Notes under the pieces: generated by a model
The model's database searches: none
What the model was told of the DNA's origin: nothing
Seen by the model: only the letters and a program-made list of their open reading frames with translations
Program-made: the position numbers and the translations under genes
In this document: positions 44,401 through 56,639 of the stretch, one piece after another
Position numbering within the stretch: the stretch's first letter is position 1
Layout of the letters: the number at the start of each line of letters is the position of its first letter
Assembly: GCA_946902875.1 (NCBI GenBank)
Contig: OX336345.1
Coordinates: 17,019,395 to 17,083,394, forward strand
DNA length: 64,000 nucleotides
Reading direction: 5' to 3'
From: Nematopogon swammerdamellus
Lineage: Eukaryota; Arthropoda; Insecta; Lepidoptera; Adelidae

Positions 44401-44806
44401 CAGGGTGTAAAAACGTCGACTACATTAAATTTAGGAAATGATTATAGGGATCAAGAGTAACAATAAAGTCAAATAACTTTTTTCTGAATTCCCTTTAAAT
44501 AAAAAGTTACAGTTTTCATACAAACTAATTGATTATTTTAGTGTAAAAATGATCTAATGACAACAGGGGCGCGGAGGGGGGAAGAGCGTGTGAGACGTGA
44601 GCGCCTCGGACAGAGGTGTTGGCGGGAGGGGCGGAGGTTAGCTTTGTGAGTGGAGGACTGGAGGTCGGCAGGTGGAGGGCATACATTTAAAAAAATCATA
44701 TTTCGAAAACGAGACACTTTAGAGAAAAACTTCATTTACTTTTTGTCTCAGAAAAACATAAGGATTGCGCTGCTGAAATTAATGTACTCGCCGTTTTAAC
44801 AGCCTG
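44401..44806. mobile_element. MITE with long imperfect TIRs
   Basis: CAGGGTGTAAAAACGTCGAC then TACATTAAATTT (left) aligns with the reverse complement of the right end, CAGGCTGTTAAAACGGCGAG then TACATTAATTT. The right flank is TA and the left flank TG. The interior has a purine-rich GGGGCGCGGAGGGGGGAAG block (44570-44670). Confidence 0.7.
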
Positions 44807-45670
44807 TATAAAGCGAGTACGTACTTAGTACTAACATTATGTAAAAACATAAAATATGCATTATAAATTATAATATCACCAAGACACAAAAAAACAAAAC
44901 ATTTACGCGCTAACGCGTATTTAAAGAAATTATTAATATTTATTTATTAAATTGGGATTAATACAGATACAGGAATATATTTATGCATAAATAAGTTCAA
45001 AATATGATTTATGACCTGCCTCCGCCATATAATCCTCCAAAACATAATTTTCTGAATATCACGGTAAATGAACGCGTAAAACTATATATATATCTAGTTA
45101 TCACAATTTGGTTCGTTTTCCAGCAGCTTTCGTATTTGAATTTTGTAGGCTTGGATCGACTTACAGAACATATGGGGCAAGTTTACCTATTACGGTTCAC
45201 AAGCCCTCGGACGGACAGACAGACAGATGGCGTTGGCTTAGTATAAGCCTTCCGCACGGGTAAGGAAATCTAAAAAAAAAAAAAAAACTTACGGACATAA
45301 ATCCAAACACATTACTTTTAATATGAAAAATTTCAGAAGAATAATGCTGAATATAAGAATATATTATGAGAATTAGTCCCTTCGTTATTCTATTAATTTA
45401 CATCCAAATGAAATATCGTTTCGAAACCGAAAGTAGAAGCAGTGCCAAATTGGAGACAGCCAAATGCATTCAATGTGTTTTACTACGAGTTGCTAAATAT
45501 TACAAATGTCCAGAAACTTGGCTCAACTACCTATTTGATCGCCATCTTGAGATTTGGTCGCGAATAGTTCAATGCTACAACAACGCGATAGGCTTTTCTG
45601 ACCCTCATGTTGAAGCCCGAAACAACTGCCAAAAATTTATGCAGTAAAATGTTTCGTAAATATTTATCAA
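44807..45670. other. No confirmed gene; a 93-codon frame at 45366-45647
   Basis: The plus frame 45366-45647 contains AKCIQCVLLRVAKYYKCPET, WLNYLFDRHLEIWSRI and HVEARNNCQKF. Its composition looks protein-like (Cys, Trp, Tyr rich) but no family is recognised. It could be an exon or relic. A Helitron begins 24 bp after its stop. 45210-45280 carries the GGACGGACAGACAGACAGAT repeat phrase. Confidence 0.3.
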
Positions 45671-47961
45671 CTAGCTGAGCCCGCGGCTCCGCTCGCGTGA
45701 AATTCGTATTCCAAAGAAGAATGTAAGTAACTAAGGGCGAGGCCGAAGGCCGAGCTGCGTTCAGGTAATCGATAAACCTTCTTAAAGAAAGTTACTAACT
45801 AAGGGCGAGGCCGAAGGCCGAGCTGCTTTCAGGTAAACGATAAACCTTTCTCAAATAAAGGAAGTAAGTAAGGGCGAGGCCGAAGGCCGAGCTCCGTGCA
45901 AGAAGACGATAAACCTTCTGGAAGAAAGGAAGGAACTAAGTGCGAGGCCGAAGGCCGAGCTGCGTTCAGGTAAACCAAAAACCCTCTTCCGCCTTCGGGC
46001 CTCGCCCTTAAAGACTTCCTTTCTTCGATAGAATATAATATCGTTTACTCAATCTATTTATTTCATAAAAATAAAAAAGTAATATTAATAACTAAAGAAT
46101 TAAACCTACCTAACAAACATTAAAATAACTATCAAAACGGGCATTTTCAAATGTTCTTAGAGCACTTGCGGCATTTCCCCGCTGGATGGCAAGGCCTTTG
46201 AATGAAGTACATAAGCCCTTGATGGCGGGACACCAGTTGCGTCAACCAGCTCAAGCCTCTTTTGGCTTCACTGCTCCACGGGCCGAGGGTTTCAACCGCA
46301 AACGCAACAAATTCGAAATCTTGAATTATATTTCTATGTTTGCTGCGTTTGAGGCTCAGCCGCCCCAGCCTCGACCGCGCCAGCCGCTCTTGAAGATGTC
46401 CTAACGTGACTTGGAGCCAATGTGAGAACAAAAGTGGCGTCCCACATCAAAGAACTACCCTTAGTCCATGGCACTAAGGTGATAGCATCGGGCCTCTTGC
46501 CATCCAGCCGGGAATAACCGCGAGGTTCTAGGATGCACGGTATATTTGCCGTTAGAAGCGTGGACTTTATAATAAAATTTAAATTAAATTAACTCAATCT
46601 TAATATTAATTAACTTTATTCGAGAGGGTTTAGCTTCTTCCTGAACGCAGCTCGGCCTTCGGCCTCGCCCTTAGTTACTTGCTTTCTTCGAGATGGTTTA
46701 TCATTTGTCAGAACGTAGCTCGGCCTTCGGCCTCGCCTTAGTTACTTACTTTCTTCAAGATGGTTTAGCTTCTTCCTGAACGCAGCTCGGCCTTCGGCCT
46801 CGCCCTTAGTTACTTGCTTTCTTCGAGATGGGTTTTCAATTATCCGAACGTAGCTCGGCCTTCGGCCTCGCCTTAGTTACTTACTTTTTTCAAGATGGTT
46901 TAGCTTCTTCCTGAACGCAGCTCGGCCTGCGGCCTCGCCCATAGTTACTTACTTTCTTCGAGAAGGTTTATGGTCTTCCAGAATAGAGCTCGGCCTTCGG
47001 CCTCGCCCTTAGTTACTTACTTTCTTCAAGAATGTTTTTCTTCTTCCTGAACTCAGCTCCGCCTTCCGCCTCGCCCTTAGTTACTTTCATCGAGAAAGAA
47101 TATCGTTTACGTGAGCGCAGATCCGCCTTCGGGCCCGCCTTTAGTTACTTACTTTCTTTTTTTAAATACGAATTTCACGCGAGCGAAGCCGCGGGCAACA
47201 TATATATAAATTTTATTGCACCAATGACAGCGACATAACTTCGACTTTCAATTATTATTTTTATTTATCACCCAATTTGTCACCGGCCAGCTCACGTCGA
47301 GATGACAGTTCTCCGTTGTCAACATGACATTTAAAATTGTTTTTTACCTTTACTTTGGATTACGTGATTTTTATTATATTTTTTAATTATTATGATCATC
47401 CGGGATATACACTGTTACTATAAAAAGTTTCGTCAAATTCCGTTCAGTGGTTTTTGCGAGATGCGCGTACAAATAGACATTTTTGCATTTACGATTTTAT
47501 GATATGTATAGAAAGAATAGATATGTATAGACTATTGTGTTCAAGTTATAAAAAAGAAAGAACTGTCATTTTCGTTGTATCTACTTATTTTTAAATTTCG
47601 AATGAATATTTTATTCAAATTGTATTTGCTGCCAGTTCTCAAGATATAATTATGTACTTTGGACTACGTGATTTTAAAGGCGCAATAATGTTTATAATTG
47701 TTAATTTTTTTTAATTTTTGTTATTTTTTTTTACGTATTATGTTAACCCGGCATATAATCTGCCACTATACAAAGTTTCGTCTAATTCCGTTCAGTGGTT
47801 TTTGCGTGATGCGCGTACAGACAAACAAACAAACAAACAAAAATTTTAAAAACTGTTCTAACATGTTCACTATCTCATTTTAAGCCACCCTGGTTAGTTT
47901 TTTTCCGAATACATTCAATGTACAGACTTTCTTACCTCTACGATTTTATTATATGTATAGA
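45671..47961 (-). mobile_element. Helitron copy 1 (2291 bp)
   Basis: Minus orientation. The 5' end TCTATACATATAATAAAATC starts at 47961, and the 3' end AGCGGAGCCGCGGGCTCAGC then TAG finishes at 45671. Host A at 45670 and T at 47962 flank it with no duplication, as expected for Helitrons. The element contains a doubled 5' region, 68-bp arrays in both orientations (45720-45990, 46620-47130) and the captured LINE fragment (46110-46560). It appears identical to 52614-54904 at an exact 6943-bp offset. No Rep/helicase, so mobilised in trans. Confidence 0.85.
46110..46560 (-). pseudogene. Captured LINE C-terminal fragment in Helitron copy 1
   Basis: Same domain as 166-612. The minus frame has [32 protein letters not shown] and RHQGLMYFIQR. 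Relative to 166-612 there is a frameshift near LSLKRSK, and another after FIQR (a deletion where VSLAI should be). It is therefore more degraded at the coding level. Confidence 0.55.
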
Positions 47962-48093
47962 TGTGGTAGAAGAAAGGTTTTTCATGTACAAATTTACCCA
48001 CTTTCGGATGTTACGTATACACACCGTATAGGTACATAATTTTTGCGACACGTTAGTTTTAATTTTATAAATTGTCAATATAATATAATATTA
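47962..48093. other. Short inter-element spacer
   Basis: No feature. Confidence 0.4.
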
Positions 48094-48315
48094 CAAGCTG
48101 TGCCCGCGGCTCCGCCCGCTCTCATATTTCACTTCACTGCTAACCTCATAAGCCATTTAGCGTGATGGTAAGTAGCCTATAGTTGATGGGAAGAATCAAG
48201 CTATCCGTAGAATTTTGTTTTATTAAAATCGGTTTAGTGGTTCTCGAGGTATAAGCGGACAGACAGACACTCAGACAGACAGAAAGCAGACGTTGGATTT
48301 TATTATAGGTAAGGA
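48094..48315 (-). mobile_element. Short degenerate Helitron-like element
   Basis: The minus strand runs from TCCTTACCTATAATAAAATC at the 5' end (host T at 48316) to GCGGGCGGAGCCGCGGGCAC then AGCTTG. CTTG replaces CTAG. The interior has ACCTCGAGAACCACTAAACC. 222 bp, no coding. Confidence 0.6.
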
Positions 48316-48316
48316 T

Positions 48317-49765
48317 AAGGATAATAATAATACAAAAGTAATGACTGGATATTTAGAAGAACTCAATGAACAGGAAAATTATGATGAAACAATTAATTAA
48401 GAAGAGGCATACATCACCACATATCTATCCCCTCTCCCGAGATGCACTTGGGCGGGGACTGATGTTAACCCAGTGCTAGCATGTGCTGAGAGTCGCAAGA
48501 AAACGGACGAACAATTTATATTACCGTATGTAAATCAATAAAGAGATTCTCGAGTTATAAGAATATTCATAAATTGACATATTACACGACTGGGTGTTGC
48601 ATGGATAGATGAAAACAGATTGTATTGAAATGGAGTATGTAGATAATTTCATAAAGATTCACCGTCAGAATGTTCCTAGATTTAGTTGAAATCCAACTGA
48701 TTGCGCCGAATCATATTATACCGCCACATCAGAAAGTCAACGGTTACTTTATGAAGCTCTATCTATCTCTAACATACAACGCAGTTTCCTAAATTAATTA
48801 TCTCGTTCTCGCCTTGGCAGGCTTTAGGCGATGACATAAGACAATATCTGTTCACGTCTGCGTATCTCAAGCTTGCTCACGTAACGTATTTCGGTAAATA
48901 ACTTCAAATTTCATAAGCTATAGAGAATATTCTCATGTAGGCAGCTTTACGTAGTGGTTTATATTCTTAGGTATTCCATCGCTGCGTCAAGCGAACATTA
49001 ACTAATCGTACGCGCGTATAAAACTTCGAATCATTTTAAGGCTGGTTGACCCTCTGTGGTCTGATGTCCTTCGATGTACATAAGCGGGCTGAGGTAGTTG
49101 GAGACCAACGTGAAGGTCCTCCGCCTTGAGGGACCGGGATCAAGACGTTGTATAGTAAAAACCGTACAACTACATAGAATGTTGGCAGTTTTAAAACATT
49201 TTAATAGTGATGAGTAACAAAGTGAGTAGGATTTCTTGGAATTATGGCCTTTGTGAATTTCTAATATTTTATTTCATTGAGCGAATAAATTACCACAATA
49301 ACAGCCGTGTGCCAACTCGGAGTTCCAAAAAAGGGCTCCGCGAATGATCCGTGGGATATCTTCACAGTTTAATATAAAATTATAGTTTTATTGAGATTGG
49401 TTTCTGACAAAATGTAGATATTTGCGCCTATACCAAAGCACGCATGCCACGTATGCTCTTGCACATGAATCCTAACTACTATCTATGCAAACGCACAGAT
49501 AAATCTGACCCTCATATATTTCAGGATGGACTTTGGAGGCTCGCTACAATGGGAGGCTTTGCATACATTAGCCTACTGGCTGGCATATATTTCCACCCCA
49601 CAGAATAAAACATCTTACTAAACTATATACATTCCCGAAGCAACCGTTGTGAAATTCGGTTGAAAGCAGCGCATGGAACTATTTTATGTTCCAGCATACG
49701 GGGAATAAAAAGTATAGCGAATTTCACACTGGCAAACTTGCTCGACGAGTATTTTTTTTATTTTG
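48317..49765. other. No gene seen
   Basis: AT-rich, unrecognised. Confidence 0.4.
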
Positions 49766-49822
49766 TTTTTTTTTTTTATGGAACCTGACACGGTTGGCTA
49801 CATCACCTACAACATCCAACAA
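49766..49822 (-). mobile_element. Short SINE 3' tail fragment
   Basis: The minus strand ends GTTGTAGGTGATGTAGCCAA then CCGTGTCAGGTTCCATAAAA. Only about 55 bp of the tRNA/5S-type SINE tail. Confidence 0.75.
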
Positions 49823-51499
49823 GTATGTAGCATAAGTGCTCGTATGCGTTTCTATAAGACTTTATTTTACATATTTGATGTATCACTGACAAGGGTCACT
49901 GGAAGTGATTCTATCGTGTAGAAGGAATTATTTGGAATGAATTACGAGTATATTGATGGTAATAGGAATTATTGTCGTTACTGCCTGCAGTCAAAAGGAT
50001 GACAGAACCGCACCATTTGTAAAATGTTTGATACATAAACTACTAGTGTTGTCCTAGTCAACTGTACTTCTCTGAGGCCACATGTTTATAACCAATAATG
50101 TTATAAACGTGGGTACCACATAAATAATTCAAACCTAAACAAAGGCTGCGAACCTGAAACCTAGATAAGGATAATTTAAATTTAACCATACATTTGTAGA
50201 ATTCAAATTTCCAACAGAGTTTTTGATAGTTATCCGATTGCCGTATTCTATCTGCACAATAATTGGTGGCAACATGACATAGCAGACCGAATTTCGAATT
50301 GCGAATTTCACATTAAAATGCTCATTACTCACGAATGCCAACCTGATGGGATGAAAGGTAATCTGAACGCTCTCTCATATCGGTCGAGGCTGAGACTCAT
50401 CTCCGTTTTCACGAGTTTTTGCTTCTTAGAGTTGGTGTTGTCCTAGTCAACTCGTTCGAGCGCCACTTTCGTTTGATATGATAATTTGGGCTCAACGTGG
50501 GATGATAAACTGTCATCCTACGACGAAGCCGTCTTTGTAACTATACAGAAATCTTGTTTATCTTTGACATCATTGTTCAAGAGACAACGAGAAATAGGAG
50601 CAAATATATTTGAAATTAGCTTTACGTCGAGCTCTCTCCCTCGTATATAACGCAAATGGTTAATTTATCTCCGTAACTCGGTGGCCCTAATGATAGTAAT
50701 TTTGACAGTACGTGTGAACATAAATTGGATATGCCACACTCACCTCGAGAGTGTATAGATAAACCAACATTGTATTCTCCACGATCTGAGCTTTTCTATC
50801 ATGAAGGGCTTAATTGACTTTTTAGCTAGGTACTAAAATTGCAACTCGAAAATTACATTTTCTTTTTTGTGCATCATGTTTACCATGTGCATTCAATTCT
50901 GAATGAGTGGTTTCCTCTTCCATTTCTGGTCTCAACAGCCTTTTTGTTAGTGACCACAAAACCAGTTTATAGCGACACTTGACTACTCTTGAGTCTTCAT
51001 TCAGAGCTTCAAATTGCCGTTACTGTCCCTTCAGATTATCCCCTATAGTATTAACATAGATCCACATCTGCATCTCAATAGACCAGCATATTCTCAGTCT
51101 CTTCTACTCTTAGAGTTCTACGTCGTCCCCAAGATTTTCATCAGGCTGACTGCTGCCTAGCTATTACGCCCTGGTACCGGAGTTCAAGTCTAATCCAGTG
51201 CTTTGATTCCCCTGTTGAATGGCGCGCTCCCGAGCGTGAGTAACAGCCTGTAATTGTGGTGAATACATTTGCATACGTCTCGTGCGAAGCTCTGCTCTAC
51301 TGGTAATGGGTCGTCAAAAGCGACAAACGTCGTAGAGCCCACTCGAGCTCCTTTGAAGGATTTCGAATTGGAATGGAAGCCACTAATTTAGTAAGACTCG
51401 AAAGTGTAGGGGCCTCATCAGAAATAATCGCAACTAGAGGTGGATGGGTAACCGTATAGTCAAGACGAAACATATTCAAAAGTTCAAAAAAAAAGTTCA
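49823..51499. other. No gene seen
   Basis: Open frames at 50135-50341 and 51297-51539 lack recognisable motifs. Confidence 0.4.
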
Positions 51500-52357
51500 A
51501 AAAGTTTATTATATATTTTGCATTACAATGTAAAAGCAATAGCTATCGCCCAAACTGGCCTTGCGGCTGCTTCATGAGCAACAGATATATAAGTACTAAT
51601 TTATTCCTATATAGTTACATTGTTTATACAAAGATTTATACATTACTGCAATGAATGTTTGTTAAACTATCTACAAGCACAAAAAGTCGTCTATGCAACA
51701 TTAATAAACCCAACACTAAACCGTCATTGATACATGAAATTTTACTTAAATATTTACTACAATGAATGTTTGCTAGTCTATCTACTAGCACAAAAAGTCG
51801 TCTATGCACGTTAATAAACCCAACACTAAACCGTCATTTATACATGAAATTTAACAACTCTCTGAGTACCCTCACTTTCATGAATATCTTCACATCACAA
51901 ATATCGAATTGCTGTTGCTAGGTCCATTTGTCGGCGACCGTCAAAGAATGGCAGATCACCACAGATCAGGCACTAGGCACTTCTTCCCATTCCCTCTCTT
52001 TCTTAATATGTATATGTACACACGTGTGACATTACATGTATGTATATGTATTTGTTATATGTATATTCTATACAATTAATTAGTAAATATGTAAATAGAT
52101 AAGCAAGTAAGTATATAACTCCAATTAATGTATATATATGGTGAGTGCCATTCAGTAGTAAAATAGTAATATGCATCGTCTATTATTAAGTAGTATGTGT
52201 TTCCGTGGAATGTACAGGTATATATGTATTGAAGGAAATTGATATGGATTTGTATTTGTTTGAGTATAGTTAGTATTTCTCTATTAACAATTTTATATAA
52301 ATAGTTAAAATGATCAGCACACTTTATGTCGTTTTGTATATTTTAGTATAATTTAGA
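51500..52357 (-). mobile_element. 3' UTR of the LINE at 52358-55818
   Basis: It directly follows the LINE stop codon on the minus strand. A 111-bp duplication lies at 51640-51870 (AATGAATGTTTG(T/C)TA, TCGTCTATGC, ACCCAACACTAAACCGTCAT). An AATAAA-like signal followed by T-poor/A-rich sequence lies near 51495-51512 (plus strand: aaaaagtttattatatattttgc). The extent is inferred. Confidence 0.5.
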
Positions 52358-52613
52358 TTACTGCATGACCGCAAGCATGACTTCCGTTTCCTCATAGTCA
52401 TACTTCATCAGTACAGCTTTTACAAGACTGCGCAATTCGGTGAGTGTCATTGCATGTGTGTTATATTGCTTGTCAATTTTATTGTATATAAAAGGAGCGA
52501 GAAACATTCTAAATCGTTGTGCCATTTTGGTTCTGGTTGCAGGCACATGCAAAAGGTGAGAAAAGCGAGTGCTATTAGTTCTTACCTCATCTTTCACCGT
52601 GCTTATTAGAGTA

Positions 52614-54904
52614 CTAGCTGAGCCCGCGGCTCCGCTCGCGTGAAATTCGTATTCCAAAGAAGAATGTAAGTAACTAAGGGCGAGGCCGAAGGCCGAGCTG
52701 CGTTCAGGTAATCGATAAACCTTCTTAAAGAAAGTTACTAACTAAGGGCGAGGCCGAAGGCCGAGCTGCTTTCAGGTAAACGATAAACCTTTCTCAAATA
52801 AAGGAAGTAAGTAAGGGCGAGGCCGAAGGCCGAGCTCCGTGCAAGAAGACGATAAACCTTCTGGAAGAAAGGAAGGAACTAAGTGCGAGGCCGAAGGCCG
52901 AGCTGCGTTCAGGTAAACCAAAAACCCTCTTCCGCCTTCGGGCCTCGCCCTTAAAGACTTCCTTTCTTCGATAGAATATAATATCGTTTACTCAATCTAT
53001 TTATTTCATAAAAATAAAAAAGTAATATTAATAACTAAAGAATTAAACCTACCTAACAAACATTAAAATAACTATCAAAACGGGCATTTTCAAATGTTCT
53101 TAGAGCACTTGCGGCATTTCCCCGCTGGATGGCAAGGCCTTTGAATGAAGTACATAAGCCCTTGATGGCGGGACACCAGTTGCGTCAACCAGCTCAAGCC
53201 TCTTTTGGCTTCACTGCTCCACGGGCCGAGGGTTTCAACCGCAAACGCAACAAATTCGAAATCTTGAATTATATTTCTATGTTTGCTGCGTTTGAGGCTC
53301 AGCCGCCCCAGCCTCGACCGCGCCAGCCGCTCTTGAAGATGTCCTAACGTGACTTGGAGCCAATGTGAGAACAAAAGTGGCGTCCCACATCAAAGAACTA
53401 CCCTTAGTCCATGGCACTAAGGTGATAGCATCGGGCCTCTTGCCATCCAGCCGGGAATAACCGCGAGGTTCTAGGATGCACGGTATATTTGCCGTTAGAA
53501 GCGTGGACTTTATAATAAAATTTAAATTAAATTAACTCAATCTTAATATTAATTAACTTTATTCGAGAGGGTTTAGCTTCTTCCTGAACGCAGCTCGGCC
53601 TTCGGCCTCGCCCTTAGTTACTTGCTTTCTTCGAGATGGTTTATCATTTGTCAGAACGTAGCTCGGCCTTCGGCCTCGCCTTAGTTACTTACTTTCTTCA
53701 AGATGGTTTAGCTTCTTCCTGAACGCAGCTCGGCCTTCGGCCTCGCCCTTAGTTACTTGCTTTCTTCGAGATGGGTTTTCAATTATCCGAACGTAGCTCG
53801 GCCTTCGGCCTCGCCTTAGTTACTTACTTTTTTCAAGATGGTTTAGCTTCTTCCTGAACGCAGCTCGGCCTGCGGCCTCGCCCATAGTTACTTACTTTCT
53901 TCGAGAAGGTTTATGGTCTTCCAGAATAGAGCTCGGCCTTCGGCCTCGCCCTTAGTTACTTACTTTCTTCAAGAATGTTTTTCTTCTTCCTGAACTCAGC
54001 TCCGCCTTCCGCCTCGCCCTTAGTTACTTTCATCGAGAAAGAATATCGTTTACGTGAGCGCAGATCCGCCTTCGGGCCCGCCTTTAGTTACTTACTTTCT
54101 TTTTTTAAATACGAATTTCACGCGAGCGAAGCCGCGGGCAACATATATATAAATTTTATTGCACCAATGACAGCGACATAACTTCGACTTTCAATTATTA
54201 TTTTTATTTATCACCCAATTTGTCACCGGCCAGCTCACGTCGAGATGACAGTTCTCCGTTGTCAACATGACATTTAAAATTGTTTTTTACCTTTACTTTG
54301 GATTACGTGATTTTTATTATATTTTTTAATTATTATGATCATCCGGGATATACACTGTTACTATAAAAAGTTTCGTCAAATTCCGTTCAGTGGTTTTTGC
54401 GAGATGCGCGTACAAATAGACATTTTTGCATTTACGATTTTATGATATGTATAGAAAGAATAGATATGTATAGACTATTGTGTTCAAGTTATAAAAAAGA
54501 AAGAACTGTCATTTTCGTTGTATCTACTTATTTTTAAATTTCGAATGAATATTTTATTCAAATTGTATTTGCTGCCAGTTCTCAAGATATAATTATGTAC
54601 TTTGGACTACGTGATTTTAAAGGCGCAATAATGTTTATAATTGTTAATTTTTTTTAATTTTTGTTATTTTTTTTTACGTATTATGTTAACCCGGCATATA
54701 ATCTGCCACTATACAAAGTTTCGTCTAATTCCGTTCAGTGGTTTTTGCGTGATGCGCGTACAGACAAACAAACAAACAAACAAAAATTTTAAAAACTGTT
54801 CTAACATGTTCACTATCTCATTTTAAGCCACCCTGGTTAGTTTTTTTCCGAATACATTCAATGTACAGACTTTCTTACCTCTACGATTTTATTATATGTA
54901 TAGA
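52614..54904 (-). mobile_element. Helitron copy 2 (2291 bp), inserted in a LINE ORF
   Basis: Same termini and contents as 45671-47961, at a constant offset of 6943 bp. Host A at 52613 and T at 54905 flank it. The identical coding translations and identical spacing of internal features over the whole length indicate essentially no divergence between the two copies. Confidence 0.88.
53053..53503 (-). pseudogene. Captured LINE C-terminal fragment in Helitron copy 2
   Basis: Identical to 46110-46560, with the same frameshifts, showing that the decay happened before the two Helitrons separated. Confidence 0.55.
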
Positions 54905-55829
54905 TGGCATTTTATTACTATGTTTGCTATAAACAGCTTTCTTATACTTAGAACCTGACATTCATTTAAAAGATCATATGTAGGATACCGAAACTGTTTC
55001 TTCATCATGACACGGAGTACTACTCGTTGAGCTCTCTCAATTGATAGCAGTGTGGTTTTTGCCGCACCACCCCAGGACGATATACAATAAGTCAGTCGAG
55101 ACTGGCAAAGAGCTAAGTACACAACACGTAGAGTATCAACGGTGAGTATATTGCGTAAGCGTTTAAATACATAGATCAATTTGCGTGTCTTGTTAGAAAG
55201 TTCCTCGATGTGGACATCCCAATTAATATTGTCATCTATAATTATTCCAAGATATCGTACATGTCTAACTCTAGCAATTTCTGTACACTTGCACACTGTA
55301 TGTCGGATACTGTTGCCTTCTGGACATGTGTGCAAGTGTAGTTTATACTGCTCATCAGGCGAGGTAGAACGGTTTATACTAAAAGCTAAGTGTTTAGTTT
55401 TTTGAACATTTAATGTAAGTAAGTTGACGTCCAACCACTTCTTAATGATTGTCATCCCTGATTCTGCTTTTTTGTAGACATCATCCCAGGTTTTGTCAGT
55501 GAAAATGAGTGCTGTGTCGTCGGCGAACGTAAAAATTTTACAGTTGGGAATAATTTTTTCACATAGCTCATTGATATACATGATAAAAAGGACTGGTCCT
55601 AAGACGCTTCCCTGTGGTACGCCAAAATTGACAGGTACCTCATTACTCACCACATCACCTATTCTGACGCATTGCTTTCGTTCATTGAGGTAGCTGCTAA
55701 ACCACTCTAATGGCACGCCTCTGATACCGTAGTGCATTTCCATTTTTCTTAGCAGTATTTTTTGGGATACGGTGTCAAATGCCTTGGCTAGGTCTAAGAA
55801 GAGGCCAAGGCAAGGCACATATTCTATGT

Positions 55830-56468
55830 GAGAAGTATCGATTTCGAAACCCGATCACAATAATATATTTCTTACACCAATCGATACCCTTAGAAGTGGT
55901 GGGTGGCCGACCCGTTGAGACGAAACGTAGGACCAATCCATGAGCTCCGGATGTTGAAATCCCAAGAGAACTTAGGTCAATATTCCTTATGTTTGATGAT
56001 GTTCCAAAAATTCTTGTTTTCTGTTGGTAACATTTTTGTGTCCGAGCAACACAAAAGTGTTACCAACAACACAAACATTATTTCCTACGAAACATTCCAC
56101 AACACCAGAATGAAAGGCTAAAGCCGTCGCGTCATCACATCTGTTAAAAAAAAGAATTTAGTACATTTTCTGAGTGTGTTAACATTAAATTTCTTTCAAC
56201 TTGTGTACGAGTCATTTTTTTAAACTCATGTGTCCGCTGCAGATTTTTGTTACCTACAGCCTGTTTATAAATACCAGTACATAATAATATGTAGGTAGGT
56301 AAACATACGACATCGCCGCGGGGAATTCGAAAGAGGATTTGCTTTTCAGTGGATGAACACAGAATCCTAATTACGTGAATGTGAGTTTTATTTTAAATTT
56401 GAATTAGGGACAAAGATTTATATGAAAAAGAGGGCGGAGAGAAGACCTATAATTATTTACACATTTCT
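55830..56468. repeat. Spacer with a 20-bp hairpin at 56021-56068
   Basis: TGTTGGTAACATTTTTGTGT and ACACAAAAGTGTTACCAACA are complementary with one mismatch around a 7-nt loop. No gene. Confidence 0.7.
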
Positions 56469-56473
56469 ACAGA

Positions 56474-56596
56474 TGTTCGCGACAGGCAGGTTTGAAAAAT
56501 GCCAATAAAGAATCGAAAAATGTAAATACGTTGTCATAGCAACTTGTGATTAAATGGCTACTTTTTTCCACTGAAATCTCGTTTTCGTCTTTTATA
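56474..56596 (+). repeat. Outer 5' LTR (123 bp)
   Basis: Starts TGTTCGCGACAGGCAGG and ends CGTCTTTTATA. Identical to the LTR at 62500-62622. Followed at once by TTGGTTCTTCGGCGCGGA, the expected place for a primer-binding site, though the tRNA was not identified. Confidence 0.9.
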
Positions 56597-56639
56597 TTGG
56601 TTCTTCGGCGCGGATCTTTTGCATTATTACTAGCGCAAA

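Larger units (their letters stand above)
52358..55818 (-). pseudogene. LINE reverse transcriptase interrupted by a Helitron
   Basis: Two segments, 55818-54905 and 52613-52358, form one frame of 1170 bases (389 codons plus stop) when the Helitron 52614-54904 is left out. Motifs: FLDLAKAFDTVSQKILLRKM, VNFGVPQGSVLGPVLFIMYI, FTFADDTALIF (catalytic FADD), LNVQKTKHLAFS, RHVRYLGIIIDDNINW and YCISSWGGAAKTTL. After the gap come STRFSHLLHVPATRTKMAQR and FLAPFIYNKI, the usual LINE C-terminus. It starts at the DLAKAFD region, so it is 5' truncated (no endonuclease). CR1/Jockey-like by eye. Killed by both truncation and insertion. Confidence 0.85.

Noticed and set aside
46186..46404. 72-codon plus-strand frame, repeated at 53129-53347
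   Set aside because: It is antisense to the captured LINE fragment and is duplicated only because the Helitron is.
45671..54904. Two 2.3-kb direct repeats as LTRs of one 9-kb retrotransposon
   Set aside because: The repeats have Helitron termini (TC..., hairpin plus CTAG), lie between A and T without duplication, and the second interrupts a LINE ORF. The 4.65 kb between them has no gag or pol.
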